Shown piece by piece: positions 1 through 11,342 of a stretch of DNA of 64,000 nucleotides. The notes under the pieces were generated by a model that did not search any database, was not told where the DNA came from, and saw only the letters and a program-made list of their open reading frames with translations. Source of the stretch: Cerrena zonata (Eukaryota; Basidiomycota; Agaricomycetes; Polyporales; Cerrenaceae); the NCBI GenBank assembly GCA_038087015.1, contig JASBNA010000003.1, forward strand, positions 1-64,000. The letters run 5' to 3'. The position numbers and the translations under genes were made by a program. Position 1 is the first letter of the stretch, and each line of letters opens with the position of its first letter.

Positions 1-1130
1 GCTGAGCATCTATCAACCTCGAGGAGGAATCGAAGGCATATGTATCATTCATCGAGGAAGTGAAACATAAATCGAGGGCGATGATCGAGGCAAGCTCCGT
101 CCGATTATTGCATGGTCATGGTCATAAGTTAATTAGCTGCTCATATAGTTCTATAAGAGAATTACGGGATGGCTTGAAGAGTACAATAACACCATGATAG
201 AAAGCTGGCGAGAGGGGTTTGAGTCCTATTTTAAAATCTCAATTGTTCCCCAAGCTAACATGATTATAGTTTTCAGCAGTATTTACACGGGCTGGGCTTT
301 GAACTTGAATGTTTTGACCAAGAAAATAGTATATGGTACACTTCTATGACAAGGCCCTATCCTATCGATACTCGCGGTATGGTTTATGGTATTGCTCCCA
401 TGCGACTCACATTCACAACAATGCGTCCTTTCTACAGACCGTGAGAGGATCCAGCGCCGGCTAGAGCATCGTTTATGAGACGGCAGACGGCGCAGATATC
501 AGGAAGCACTTGATGAGGTTTTTAGACCCCACTACGAGGAATTACTGGAGGAATTATCGAGGCAAGGTGATACATTAAAATTCGGGATTCCGGAGTACGA
601 TGTCGCGGTTGATGCTGGGCTCGTACATCAACCAAAGCACAAATACGAACACAAACATGAACACGAAGATGAAAACGAACTGGAATTAACGACTAACGAA
701 ATTCAATACATATGGAGCAACATACTCCGGAAAGCCCGTCAGAATAGAGATGGGGCTGAGGATATGCTTCTTGATCGACTTCGCCGGATCCATGCTCATG
801 GCAATGCTGATGCCAGTGCCCCAGTGGACCTCGATCGCAGCCATCTTTTTCGCGCCACCTTCATGTTATTGGACCGAGCCGATAGAGTGTATACCTATGC
901 GGGCATAACGAAATCCTTATATCCGTGGTGCTGGAAGTATTGGGAAGACAATGCCGGAGAAAGAAAGCTTCGGAGTAGCCAGGCAGGCGCTGCGTATGAT
1001 AGGATTACCAGAGGATACTCCCTTTGAGGACTTGCTGCACCAGTTCGTCTGTGGTTGCGGTAAGCCGGGAATGGAGAAGCCATTGTCATGGACAGCATTG
1101 ATAGAACATGTTGTCGGAGAGATAAAGTAG
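1..1130 (+). pseudogene. Decayed F-box-family gene copy, left end outside the window
   Basis: Exon pieces read through this stretch match, in order, the middle and C-terminal parts of the intact F-box-family protein encoded at 57455-59846. Matching pieces include a FIEEVKH segment near base 70 (FIEETKH in the intact copy), RPYPIDTR near 345-376 (ESRPLDTK) and a QFVCGCG segment near 1050 (FYVCRCG). An intron with good borders lies at 377-437. The copy is broken: an in-frame TGA sits at 476-478, and the frame shifts by one base around 930-1000, before the Cys-rich C-terminus, which then stops at 1128-1130. Where the intact copy has a long Asp/Asn run, this one has a short Lys/His/Glu-rich stretch near 640-690. 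The F-box end would lie left of base 1. Missed introns could explain one of the two defects, but hardly both. Confidence 0.7.
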
Positions 1131-1178
1131 CATAGAAAAATGGTGAAAGCTTTGTACGTCTTTCATTTTGGAGCATAA

Positions 1179-1639
1179 GCTGGCACTCGCGCTCGTCTAC
1201 TAGCTGCTTTGCTGGTTAGAGATCCAAACCGCACCTCGTCTCTCATTTTAAACGACAATCATGATATCTCGTCTCCTACTCCTTTTATTCACATTGACAG
1301 CGGCCAAGAAGTCACTGTATTTAGATCGGATGATTGGAGACTAAAGGCGGAGGAACTTCCTCATCTCGGACGCCAGTGCAACGAATGCTTACAGTTAACC
1401 AGTCAAACTCGCAGCTTTTACCAGAGCGGGATGTCTGAGACAATGATCAGAGACACATATACACGCAGGCAGATACTGCGTCGGAACGCTCTATTCGCGC
1501 ATCACGTCAAGACAAGGTGAGTCTTTTGAGTCTTTAGGAGCGCTATCCTTTTCTTTTGAAACCTATAATCTTTAGGCATCTACGCGACGTCTGCGAAGAA
1601 GATATTGTTAACAGTCAACCTAGTTCACCTACAACGTAA
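1179..1639 (+). CDS. Open exon pair downstream of the F-box relic (C-terminal fragment)
   Basis: The frame is open from 1179 to 1516. A clean intron (GTGAGT...TTTAG, 1517-1575) follows, and the frame continues to a TAA at 1637-1639, giving about 130 codons. No ATG fits the first exon, so this is probably the tail of a longer gene, perhaps the last exons of the broken F-box copy just upstream. The protein has a CNEC pair followed by a basic stretch with the His residues of AHHVKTRH, which could form a zinc-binding end. I do not recognise the family. The well-placed intron with frame conserved across it argues for real coding ancestry. Confidence 0.4.
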
Positions 1640-2059
1640 CTTTCCCGGTTTTTAGAAGGGCTGCACGGATATGTGACGTGCTTCGACTTGCATCTCGGTC
1701 TCTCTAGTTCACTTCTTGAAATTTGCAATAGCCCTATGTGTTCATCGTTTGCGATGCTCAGATGTTGGTATCATCGTGTGCCCAAGCCCTACTTTGGTAT
1801 TTGAGTGATGGAAAGAGCACAACAACAATGATTTATTTCGATATAGCAAGCATTCTATACACAGCAAAAGAATCAAGCTAAGCAATGATCAACACGGTAC
1901 ACAAGGAAAACAGTACAAAAGTTACACCTTACGACGGGGAACGTAAGAACAGTTAGTGAGTCACTGGGATATCTATGCTACATCAAACAAGAATCAGTAA
2001 TGGATCTGTTAAGCAAGAACGCGTCGAGCAAGAAAAAGTCACACCGTAGCCGTTGTACA
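1640..2059. other. Intergenic, no feature seen
   Basis: This is the shared 3' side of the converging F-box relic and zinc-finger gene. I see no supported reading frame or repeat. Confidence 0.5.
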
Positions 2060-3340
2060 TTACACTATACGTCCACGAGCAGCGACCATCCGCCCGATGA
2101 CCCTACCCCTCCTTGGGAAACCGGATCGGTGTCCACCTCCCAGTCCTCTGGCAGAACCACCAGATTCTTGTCTCTCGTGATGGGTTTCACCTCGAGTAGA
2201 AGGAGGAGGATGTCCGCCCTCACTTCCTCTGGCACCACCCCGTCCTCGACCCCGACCTTTGCCCCGTCCACCTCGACCACCCCTTGGCCTTCCTCCAGCA
2301 TAATCATTGTCGACGTCCATTGCATGGGAAAGGTTATACCGATTCTGCGAAGAGAATCCACCCCGCTTGGCACCTCGGCCAAATTGAATCTTCGTAGGGA
2401 TCAGTTTGAGGGACCCCATCGCATCCGTCAACGAATCGACTGAGTTGGCGTCATTGCTATGATAGTGAGTGGTTGGTTGTACGGGTTCGGGATCAGGTTC
2501 GTAATCGTCTTCGATGACCAAAGGGATTGACGATTCGGATGAGATACTGTACAGTGTCTTACCCCGATCGCCAATAACCTTATGATCACTTTGAACATCC
2601 TCTGTCTCCTCATCCTCGTCCTCATCTTCGTCATCGTCATCTTCGTCTTCATTGAGGATGGCTTCGGGATCCGATTGTGTGTCTTCGTTTCTTGACTTCC
2701 ATTCTCGTCTGATCATACTTGCGCCTTCGCCCCATTTCTTGAGCAATCCTCCGACGCCCTTGTTTGTAATGGCGAAGAAGTACTCCTTGGGGTAGCCGTG
2801 TGCGGAGATGAGATGGAGACGTCGGGCTTTAGGGTTTTGAAATTTACGCGTACAGGTAGCGAGATGGCAGGCAAACTATGGATAAATAAATGGAGAGTTA
2901 GAGTAAAAGAAATAAGAGAAATCGCATAAAAGCATATACGTACGATCTTCTCTCCTCGATCTTTCCGTACAGCGGCGATCGGGTCATGGCACTCGGTTTG
3001 GTGCTAAGACGATCATAAGGCAACGTCATCTACAAAAACAACAAAGATCGCAACGTACTAGCTCTAAGAACCTAGCCTCCGGAAACACGCATCCACATCC
3101 TCTTTCTTCGCAGACATGAGCATGGTAGTTGGCGTAATGGGATTCCAGCTCTTTCGAGTTAATCAGATGGGTCGGCCTATTTGGAGGATTACAAGTGGGT
3201 GGAAGAGTACAGAGCAGCGGTCGATTTGTTACAGTATCATTAGGAAGAGAGGTTATGCGGACGGCTTTGGGTGTTGGCTCGGGAGATGGGGTTCGCGATG
3301 AGGATGCTGGCGGTGGTGTTCGTGGACGTTTCGAAAACAT
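2060..3340 (-). CDS. C2H2 zinc finger protein, ZNF511-like, with acidic and RGG-rich tail
   Basis: There are three exons (3340-3059, 3003-2944, 2875-2060) with GT-AG introns, giving about 385 residues. The ATG chosen is the first in frame (MFSKRPRTPPP). The N-terminus is Pro/Ser-rich. Two C2H2 fingers follow at about residues 75-140: one has the cysteines of HVCEERGCGC and the histidines of HQTECHD, the second has FACHLATC and LHLISAH. The order and the GYPKEYFF...GLLKKWG segment after finger two resemble the eukaryotic ZNF511 family, whose function is poorly known. An acidic Asp/Glu block (about residues 170-195) and a C-terminal Arg/Gly-rich part with many RGG/RGR motifs (about residues 290-385) follow. 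RGG tails usually bind RNA, so a nuclear or nucleolar RNA-related role is an inference. The first intron separates the Cys pair from the His pair of finger one. Confidence 0.82.
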
Positions 3341-4285
3341 AAATGAAGCATGCAATTGGTGAAAATAGAGAGCTGAATTGAGTCGATATGTGTTAGATCA
3401 TGTAGCACTAAACGGAATATAAACAAGGTGCAAGATGATCGACAACCATCCGAGTCTATATTCACACGATCACTTTACACCTCCGACCACCGACTCGCGC
3501 GATGCTACATGATGCATGAAGCTTTGAAGGAACAGACCCAAGCTTATGCATCCTTTTAGGCGGGAGTTTCCTGTCAATTATACTTGTATAGAGTCACTAG
3601 AATCTTCGTTGGTCAACGTACGTCCGCAAGTTGCTTCGATCTTAGACGTGCTTATGGTTCCTAAAGTAGCCATGCACAAATTGACATTTCAATCAATTTC
3701 TGACAAGTTTGATAGACTATGAAAGCGTTCTGACGTATCTATAGTGCTCTTTGATGACAATAGGCACTGTGAATATTTCGCCAAATTTCTTGGTTTGTCT
3801 TTTTTCGATTTTGGGAGTGCTATTCACTCATTTCTCAAGACGACACTACTTAGACATCTATATATCTCCAACTTCTCCCTCGAAGAATTCAAAAACAAGC
3901 TTCCTTGTTGTTCCTGATCTTTTCTCTGGACGTTGTGTATCTGTCCTTCAAACTAGCGGGTTGAGGATCTGGGTAGGTCTAGCTGCCAAGGACCACGTAC
4001 CGATGTCAAAAAAAGATCAAAGATGACAACCCTTCTTTCAAGAATCCCACTAGCAAGAAGAAAAAAAACTGGAAGAGCGTTTTGTAGAGTTGGTTATCGC
4101 AAACAGTACTGTACGTTGAAGCAAAACCTGGGTTCTGTACCGTTAGGATCCTACTGGCTGTCTGATTGATGCTACATGATTAAGTTCACAAATTCCAAGA
4201 GTTGCTAGTCCTCGGGAGACGCAGCCCAACTGGGGCCTGCATCATTCGCAAAATTGGCTGAAGATATCGGTTTGAAAAGCCATCA
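3341..4285. other. Intergenic, no supported gene
   Basis: This holds the upstream region of the zinc-finger gene. A short open frame at 3751-4026 (+) has no introns or recognisable domain, and I do not consider it a gene. Confidence 0.4.
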
Positions 4286-5375
4286 ATGGCAATCGTGTAG
4301 CTGTGGACGTGTCTCAGTCTAATGCCCGTGATCCAGAAGTCCAAAAGCTTGCCATCGACTTGTCCCCAGGATCTAGAAGACAGTTCGTTCTGTCTACGAC
4401 GAGTCGTTACAAGCTTCCGCATACGGACACAGAATGGGGAGAATCTTATTCTTACTGGAACGTCTTCTTGATATGCAATCGGTACGTCATAGACCTCGGT
4501 GGAATTTTGCACCATAGATCTAGCTACAGCACCGTATCAAAATTACGTGTTATGCGACTCTTTTAGTGACAAAGTCGCTCCTGTCTTACCCCCAAGCCAG
4601 TTCAACGATGTTGACTGCCCATAAATCTCAATTCTCAATGGCCTTCGGGGACTGGGACCACCTCGCGCATCATTACGATATATGAAAATTCTGCGCCATA
4701 GAAACTAGAAACAAATCCTGACCCCTGCAACTGATGCCTCTATCATTGCCCTTGATCGGTTCAGGGAGGTGATGTGGCTGAATTTCGAGAAGGAGGAAAT
4801 GTACAATTTCTCTGCCAAGGATGCAATTGTCGACTCGTTCATGTTTTCTATGAGTGAATCAGAATGCTTCCAATCGATTCGATTAAACACTGACTATGAC
4901 ATATTACTAGTTATCGATTCGACCGTCAAATGTTCCAGCTTCACGGAAGAGGGTGAGAACGACATAGATACAATCCATATAAACTTTATCGGCTTGGTGA
5001 ATCAGTTTCCTCTGCGGATTAGCCTGTTCACATTGTAAACTCACAGGAATCTGATGATAGCAAATCCGAAGCTGTGAGGGAGGAGACCGACAAGGAGGAT
5101 CGGGAGCGAATGGAAGCCGAGCTGGATAAATATTTGGATCTGAATGCTAAGGTGCACGAAACAAATTTCGTTCTCCCGCCTTAGGAAAGATACATCCGAT
5201 CACACGAGGTTGGATAATGATACAATCTGACATCTTCTATGATTCCCAAGGCGTACAGGAAGGATTCCCCTCATATCTACGCTATTGCGCCTGATATGAT
5301 ACCCATCCAAGTATCTGTGGTCTCATGCGAAAGGGTATTCAACAAGTGAGGGGCTCGAGCCACGGAGAAGCCAAT
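4286..5375 (+). mobile_element. Relic of a hAT transposase gene
   Basis: Fragments match the two better preserved hAT genes of this window in order. At about 4390-4460 a frame reads ILFLLERLLDMQS before a GTACGT donor (LFTIERLLEMQS in the 7.4 kb copy). At 4914-5000 it reads STVKCSSFTEEGEND (NPTTKFSHFIEENGFDEGDN). At 5105-5150 an AELDKYLD segment follows. At 5250-5345 the hATC dimerisation signature appears (IYAIAPDMIP, then VVSCERVFN) before a stop. Several stops and frame changes separate the pieces, and the BED finger and catalytic N-terminal half are missing. Confidence 0.7.
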
Positions 5376-5520
5376 GATGTACGTACGTAACCTAGTAGAA
5401 ATCTTATTTTTTGAAGTAAACACAATCCATTCCGAGAAAATGTTAGAGTACAGAGAAGCTATGACACACCAAATCACATAGAGATCACGACCTACTTGAT
5501 ACGTATATATATAGGGTTAT

Positions 5521-6549
5521 TTAACGACCAAAAATCATCAAACATAGCATGATAATAAAAAGCAAAAAGAACAGTACAATGTGATCATAAACCCATTTCA
5601 GTAAATTGTAGATTCCATACAACCCCAGTCCTACTAATAGGTATGGAGAGACCACAAGGAACAAGATCACATTGAGAAAGATGGAGGAGCAAGTTTCGTC
5701 GTCGGCATCGTCTGGAGGTACGTAAATGGTAGCAATCTGCTGGGGATACTGTTGGGCTTCAAGGTCTCGTGTGATAGTGATAGATTGGTATCCATGATTA
5801 GTACCATTTTTGGAACCCGCGTGTATTAGAGGAGTACTGGAGGATGGGACGAATCGTTCTGTATTTGTGCTGTTATTAACGTATAACTCCAAATTCTCAG
5901 CATAACTTTACCTTGACAAGGGATCCCGCGTTGATCATAAAATGTATATCCAGGAGGAGGATCGTTGTACCCTAATAAAACATGTCAATGAACAGAATAT
6001 AGAACTGCTGTATGGACACTACCGTAACCTCGTGACTGGCTGGAAGAAACGGGTGACACCAACGTCTCACGTTTGAGAGACAGCATGTTCCGAAACTCGA
6101 GGACATCGAGTTTCTCAGTCTCCAGATCCCGGATATAGACACTGTGGTGATCCACAACTGCATAATTATAAGAGCATAAATCGTGCGACATATTCATTAC
6201 AGAAAAACAACGTACCACCCTGAGCACAGTAACGAACGTGCTGGCTCTTCCTCATAGCGATCTCCCTTCCCATGACATCAACGATCGCATTGATCTTATC
6301 CAAGGCTAAATCAACTTCCTTCACCGTCTTCAAGGAGTCGACACCCTCGGGTGAACGAAGTATTGTGAGCTTGTCCCGATGAGCATGGACCTTATCACTG
6401 AGAGCGAGGCATTCCCTCGCAAGGCGCGAGTACTGCTCACGATGGGCAGAGCATCTTGTTTGCGGAAACGAGACCACTTTCCAGCAGACGGTTTCCTCGT
6501 CCTCAAGGAGGGTGATGCAACGATATGTTCTCTTGGACTGGTACGCCAT
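5521..6549 (-). CDS. Family A protein: Cys/His head, helical middle, two-helix membrane tail
   Basis: Four exons (6549-6219, 6157-6023, 5971-5912, 5858-5521) with consistent phases give about 287 residues. The start is the ATG of MAYQSKRTY. The head has a C-x10-C-x10-C-x2-H-x3-Y pattern (residues about 11-40, ending RCSAHREQY), which could bind zinc. A charged helical region with heptad-like spacing follows to about residue 110 and ends in HVRYC. The last 60 residues hold two hydrophobic segments, FLNVILFLVVSPYLLVGLG and IVLFFLLFIIMLCLMIF, ending two residues before the stop. The same plan is found at 41327-42306 and, decayed, at 22486-23842. The family is not known to me. A tail-anchored or hairpin membrane protein with a cytosolic head is inferred. 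Confidence 0.7.
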
Positions 6550-7300
6550 TGGGTTGGTCACGGTGAGAACAATGTGGCGCCGGTACTCGAGCACAGTAAA
6601 GAGTTACGTATTGGGAGTATCGTGGAACTATGATCTGCATCCTGAACTATTCTAATTTCTGAACGAAAAGAAATGTAACCCATCCCAACCAGGTCACTAC
6701 TGCATTTACATAAACATCGATACACCATCCTCTCCGCCACCAGCCATAACCCCATTTCAGTGTTCAACAACAGCGACGACGACAGTTTCATCAGTCATCT
6801 CTTTGGACTAGGATGCCTTGAGGTGGGTGAACGGTGACGCTTCAGATGCTGTGGTTCCTGCGAGACCAACTAAGGCATTCCATCCACATGAGGTTGATTG
6901 ACGTCCTGCTCACACCCGGCCGCCTTACCACTCATGTCGCGCCAGAAGGTCATCAAGTTGCCGCCTTTCTACCTTTGTTGTCTCCCACTCCTTCGTTTTG
7001 AACAGTATCAGACCTCTTGCACTGACAGATTGTACTCTAAGTCAAGTTCATTGAAAGGACAAGATAACGTTCGGTCTATTTCACGCATATCTGTGCGTTT
7101 CTTTTCGGGTGTTCGTAAGCGAATGATATGGCACCTGACGGCCCCATGTCATTGATATGAAAAGAGGGCTTTGAATGGAGGTGAGGCCATGTAGGAATAC
7201 TAAAACGGGCTTGTGCTGCTCGTGACCACCTGTATTAGGTTAACAGGGCAGGGCAAGGAAGGGCTGGGCTGGGCTGTGCAGGGCAATCTCCATTTCTACT
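6550..7300. other. Upstream region shared by family A gene and hAT-1; resembles the 5' flank of hAT-2
   Basis: Parts of 6840-7290 resemble 17395-17960: a CTGTGGTTCCTGCGAGACC block at about 6849-6867 matches CCGTGGTTTCCGCGAGACCC near 17410. Both flanks also carry a GC-rich AGGGCAAGG-type tract (7245-7285 and 17935-17975). The two hAT copies therefore share sequence well outside their coding parts. No gene is supported here. Confidence 0.45.
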
Positions 7301-7309
7301 CACCGAAGT

Positions 7310-7320
7310 GTATATAATTT
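7310..7320 (+). promoter_or_regulatory. TATA box of hAT-1
   Basis: A GTATATAATTT motif lies about 100 bases before the ATG at 7410. The hAT-2 gene has a TATATAAG at nearly the same distance (18025), which supports both as promoter elements. Confidence 0.55.
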
Positions 7321-7409
7321 CCGTTTAATATTGGCGGTACCTACTAACTATTGTTCCCTCCCGTTCGCATATCCTATTCCTGGGCTATCAAAACTACTAC
7401 TTCCATACG

Positions 7410-10400
7410 ATGTCGTGGAGTTCTGCTTCATCGTATTCACAGCAGCCCACTGACAACTATAGCAATAATGTTCATGGGTCTGGTTCGTCCGACGTACAAT
7501 CCCATCTATCTCACTACCACACAACAGGAACGCCGGTGAGTTTTGAGTACCATTGCCTGTTGAAGGATTCTTGCTCAAATGGCTTCTCGCAATAGTCTGC
7601 GTCCCATTGGTATGGTATCTCACACAATACTCCGTATCTTCCATCTGGCATGCATTCATTTGCTCCAATTTCGCCTACGTCCCATATAGATACATCTAGT
7701 CAAGATTTGTACTGCGATTCGTCCTTGTCCCATGTCTCCTACCCCATAGGCGGCCCACCCGACCGTCTCGACAACACCACCGCTCTTGTTGATGAGGACT
7801 CCTCCCGTAAACGCAAATCGACAGGTGACCCGGCCGAGTCAAGACCAACAATACGGCAGAGACAAATGACCACACTATCAACCCTTCTTCGGCCCCAGCC
7901 GTACATAACCACTAGTCAAGGGACGAGGGAGGCTCCAGATATTCATGTTCATGCTCCATCTACTCATACGGGTATCCTATCCCGCGCTTCAGGTGCTGGG
8001 CCGTCGACATCACAACCAACGACGATTCTCTCTTCCCATCAATCTCACCTCTCTTTCATGTATTCTGATGTGAAGGAAACCCGCCCAAACGACCCTGCGA
8101 CTGATTTGTGGCATTTTGTTTTTGGATGTCAACAACAAGACGAACCAGAAGATCTGCATTCTGTTAGCCATCAAACGAAATTCACCTCCAAGCCGAAGAC
8201 GAACTTGTATCCGTTTATTGGGTGTAGGATTTGCAAGTGAGTCCTTTTTATACCATCATTTGACCGTGCCTCTACTAACGTTATCCATGGACCAGAGAGA
8301 ATGGGAAATGGATAATGTGGAAGAACAGTAACGGCTGTAATAAGCATATCCGTCGCCATCTAGTCAGTAAACACGAGAAGCAGTACGTGGTTGGAGTAAG
8401 AGAGGAAGGCCTAAAACATGCAGATGCCATTCCCCCTTGGACCTTGAGGGAGAAAGGTAAGGCTGCTGACCGTTCTACGATTGAGCCCTGCACGGAGACA
8501 GGTCTCAAACATCGTCTCATACAATGGGTTCTCAACAGTGGCCAGGTATGCATTTTTCTTTCACCGAGAGATGATTTATTAATCTCTATTGTTACATTAG
8601 CCTCTCCATGTCGTAGAACGTCCCGAATTTCGAGAGTTGATTCGCTACGCTACAGAAGGCTGTCTTGGTCACAAATATCTTCCTTCCAGAGCCACACTAG
8701 AGGAGAACATCGCTCAAGAGGCATCACGATTGCATGACAAACTGGTTAACGATCTAGCGGTGGGTAACTACGACCTCGATCCTACCGTTTATGAATACCT
8801 ATTGTTATGCAGCACTCACTAGGTGGAATATCCATCACTTATGATACTTGGCTCGATAAACATCTCGGCGGTTTCTCGGCAGTGACTGTGCATTGGTGCG
8901 CAGAATCGCCAACTGGTGATCTGGTTATACAGTCCGAGCTAGCAGCTCTGAAATATGTCCAAAGCCCAAATGCAGATGCGACCCTTGGCAAACAACTTCT
9001 CAAAGTATTCGAAACCTTGGGCCCCACAGTAGTCAAAAAGGTCCGTGATTACTAGTACCTTTCTAAACTAAGACTTACATATATCTAGATCATGACCATT
9101 TCTCATGGCGGTCGTTGTTATGTTCCCGTCCAAACCCGCCTTAAATTAGGAGAATATAACGATGTGGAGTATATATGATCTCTGGCATTTTGCAAATATT
9201 TTGATTCTAATTATTTCATTCTCATGCAGTTACTTACATTTTGAATTCGACACGACAATACAGTTTGCCATAAAACGGGTCAAATTTGTACGGGACTCCA
9301 GTCAACCAACAGTGAATTCCCCCATTTCCGGATCCTCATTTGATGACGATAATCAAGCAAATTGGATTACTTTTGAAGATGTCATCGAGCGCAGTCGGAA
9401 TCTCGTGCGGCGTTGTCAACCCGTCTCACATCAAGACAAAGGACTTTTGCAAAAGCTGGTTATGGCGTTGTCTCAAGATTATGACACGAACTGGGGATCG
9501 TTCCTATTTACGATTGAACGTCTCCTTGAGATGCAGTCGGTATGTTTTAAACATCCCCACTTGTTAGTTCATGTGTCTGTTTATTGAAACGGAAATTTAC
9601 CATCAGACACTTGCTGCGATTCTACTAACCTCCCCCTTTCATGTGAAGTACCATTCGTTGAGCGACAGTGAATGGTCTAATTTACGCGATGCAAGAGATC
9701 TTTTGGATATTATTCGTCAAGCCCAGCTCTCACTAGATTTCGGGCACTGCGAGGCGATGTCATATGCAATCCTGACGTATATCAATATCAGAAACAAGCT
9801 TAGCACATTTCTGCATAGGACCCTTCTCTTCAGAGATAGTGTCAAATATCTGATGAATTGCTGTCAATACACCTTGAGGGCTAATTACGCCCAATTTGCA
9901 CTGAGTACGACATTCACAATCAGTCCGAGTCGAGTTCATTACTAATTCAGCATAGTTATTAATCCAACAACCAAGTTCTCTCATTTCATCGAGGAAAACG
10001 GTTTCGATGAAGGAGACAATGACAGGATCAAAGGGCAGTTCATTAATTTGGTAAGTTATTCAGTGTGTCTCGACATGCCTAAGAGTAGTGATACCCATCA
10101 CGATCCTGACAGATGTTACAAAAGTGTTGTAATGCGAAAGTGAGTTTTCTTCCGCATTTACATCCTCGAGCTGTTCTTGATTCTAGTTATGTCATTAGCA
10201 TATTGGGTTTCGGGATAGACGTGAATCTCACGATACAATAGATGAGTCGGGAAGTGTAGAAAAGGCCTTAGTTGAAGCTGAGCTGTCGAGGTACTTGGAT
10301 GCAGGCCTTGAAGTCCAAACATCGAGATTCAGTCTTCTCGCTTTCTGGAAGGTGTGTTAAATCGACCGAAGCTTGTCCTCGGCGTATGTTCATGAACATC

Positions 10401-10750
10401 TGATATATTAGGCGTCACGAAAAACATACCCCAATATCTACGCTATTGCACTCGACTACTTGCCTGCACAAGCAGCCGTTGTCTCATGCGAACGAATCTT
10501 CTCGAAAAGTGAGCATACCGATGCTCTTCGTGATGGGCGAATGTCTTTCCAGACTTTCGAGATGCTCCAGCGTCTCAAGTTTTCCGACGGGAAGGTTCCT
10601 TTACACGATACGGTGTGGAGTAATTTGAACATAGGAGACGCATTCACGTCATATCGCCCTGCACACAAGTACCCTCTAGACACTCTACTTGCCGCCCTTC
10701 CTTACTTGGAGTATGACTCTGATTCCGACTCTGATTCCGACTCTGAGTGA
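7410..10750 (+). mobile_element. hAT-1: hAT-family transposase gene with BED zinc finger
   Basis: This is a multi-exon gene starting at MSWSSASSYSQQ and ending in an Asp/Ser repeat (10709-10747). The N-terminus is Ser/Pro-rich with a basic SRKRKS patch. A BED-type finger follows: the cysteines of IGCRICK, an intron at 8237-8295, then KNSNGCNKHIRRHLVSKH. Next come the first catalytic-domain strand (ISITYDTWLDKHLGG, with the expected Asp), an ERLLEMQS helix, an EWSNLRDARDLLDIIRQAQ segment, and the hATC dimerisation domain with IYAIALDYLP and VVSCERIFSKSEHT. The fold belongs to cut-and-paste hAT transposases acting in the nucleus. I cannot find the usual second catalytic motif (CDNAxxN type) in the stretch 9080-9240, and no terminal inverted repeats or target duplication are evident. 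It may be immobile or domesticated. Exons stay open across about nine introns. Confidence 0.82.
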
Positions 10751-11342
10751 AATCTACGTTTGACAAGCCTGACTGTATTTGATGACACTCAATTCACGCT
10801 CTCCTGCATAAACCTAAACACTTCCTTGAAGGGGTTCAGGATTATAGGAATAATAGGTTAGGATAATGTTTCTACTCCTTTGACTTATTAGTCTTGCGCT
10901 CTTACCGGAGCTCTTTCATTTCTCTTTATTATTAGGATCCTAATTCGTATGTACATGCGTATACACTTGTTTGGTTTTCCATTTTTCTCTTCTCCGAAAT
11001 GTCACCATTCGCTACTAATTTACTCAATCTATCCTGTGGCGTTATTCCAGACAAATGCCTGAGTCGTTATCTGTATTCATGCGCCTGTATCTTGGCGAAC
11101 CCGGTATTCATTTAGCATTTACCTTTTGTCACACCTGGCCGTACGAGTTGAGAAGCTCAAACTTAATCGAAGGATGTGCCAACAATTCCGTGATTGATAT
11201 AGATAGCTCACATTTTACGTGTAGGATGAAACCTACATATTATATGTATGGTAGTGTGGAAAGTATATCTAAACTGTTGAAGCTTCAGAATCGCAGCGAC
11301 GAGGCACGGTAAGGAGATAGGTAAAAGTCCACTTCGAAATTC
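10751..11342. other. 3' flank of hAT-1, shared with hAT-2
   Basis: The segment 10862-10990 matches 21938-22135 (common GCTCTTACC..AGCTCTTTC and GTTTGGTTTTCC blocks), so the hAT copies share their 3' flank. No gene is seen. Confidence 0.5.

Noticed and set aside
2000..2443. Plus-strand frame rich in Ser/Thr/Pro
   Set aside because: Antisense to the RGG-coding exon of the zinc-finger gene, which has paired introns and domain support.
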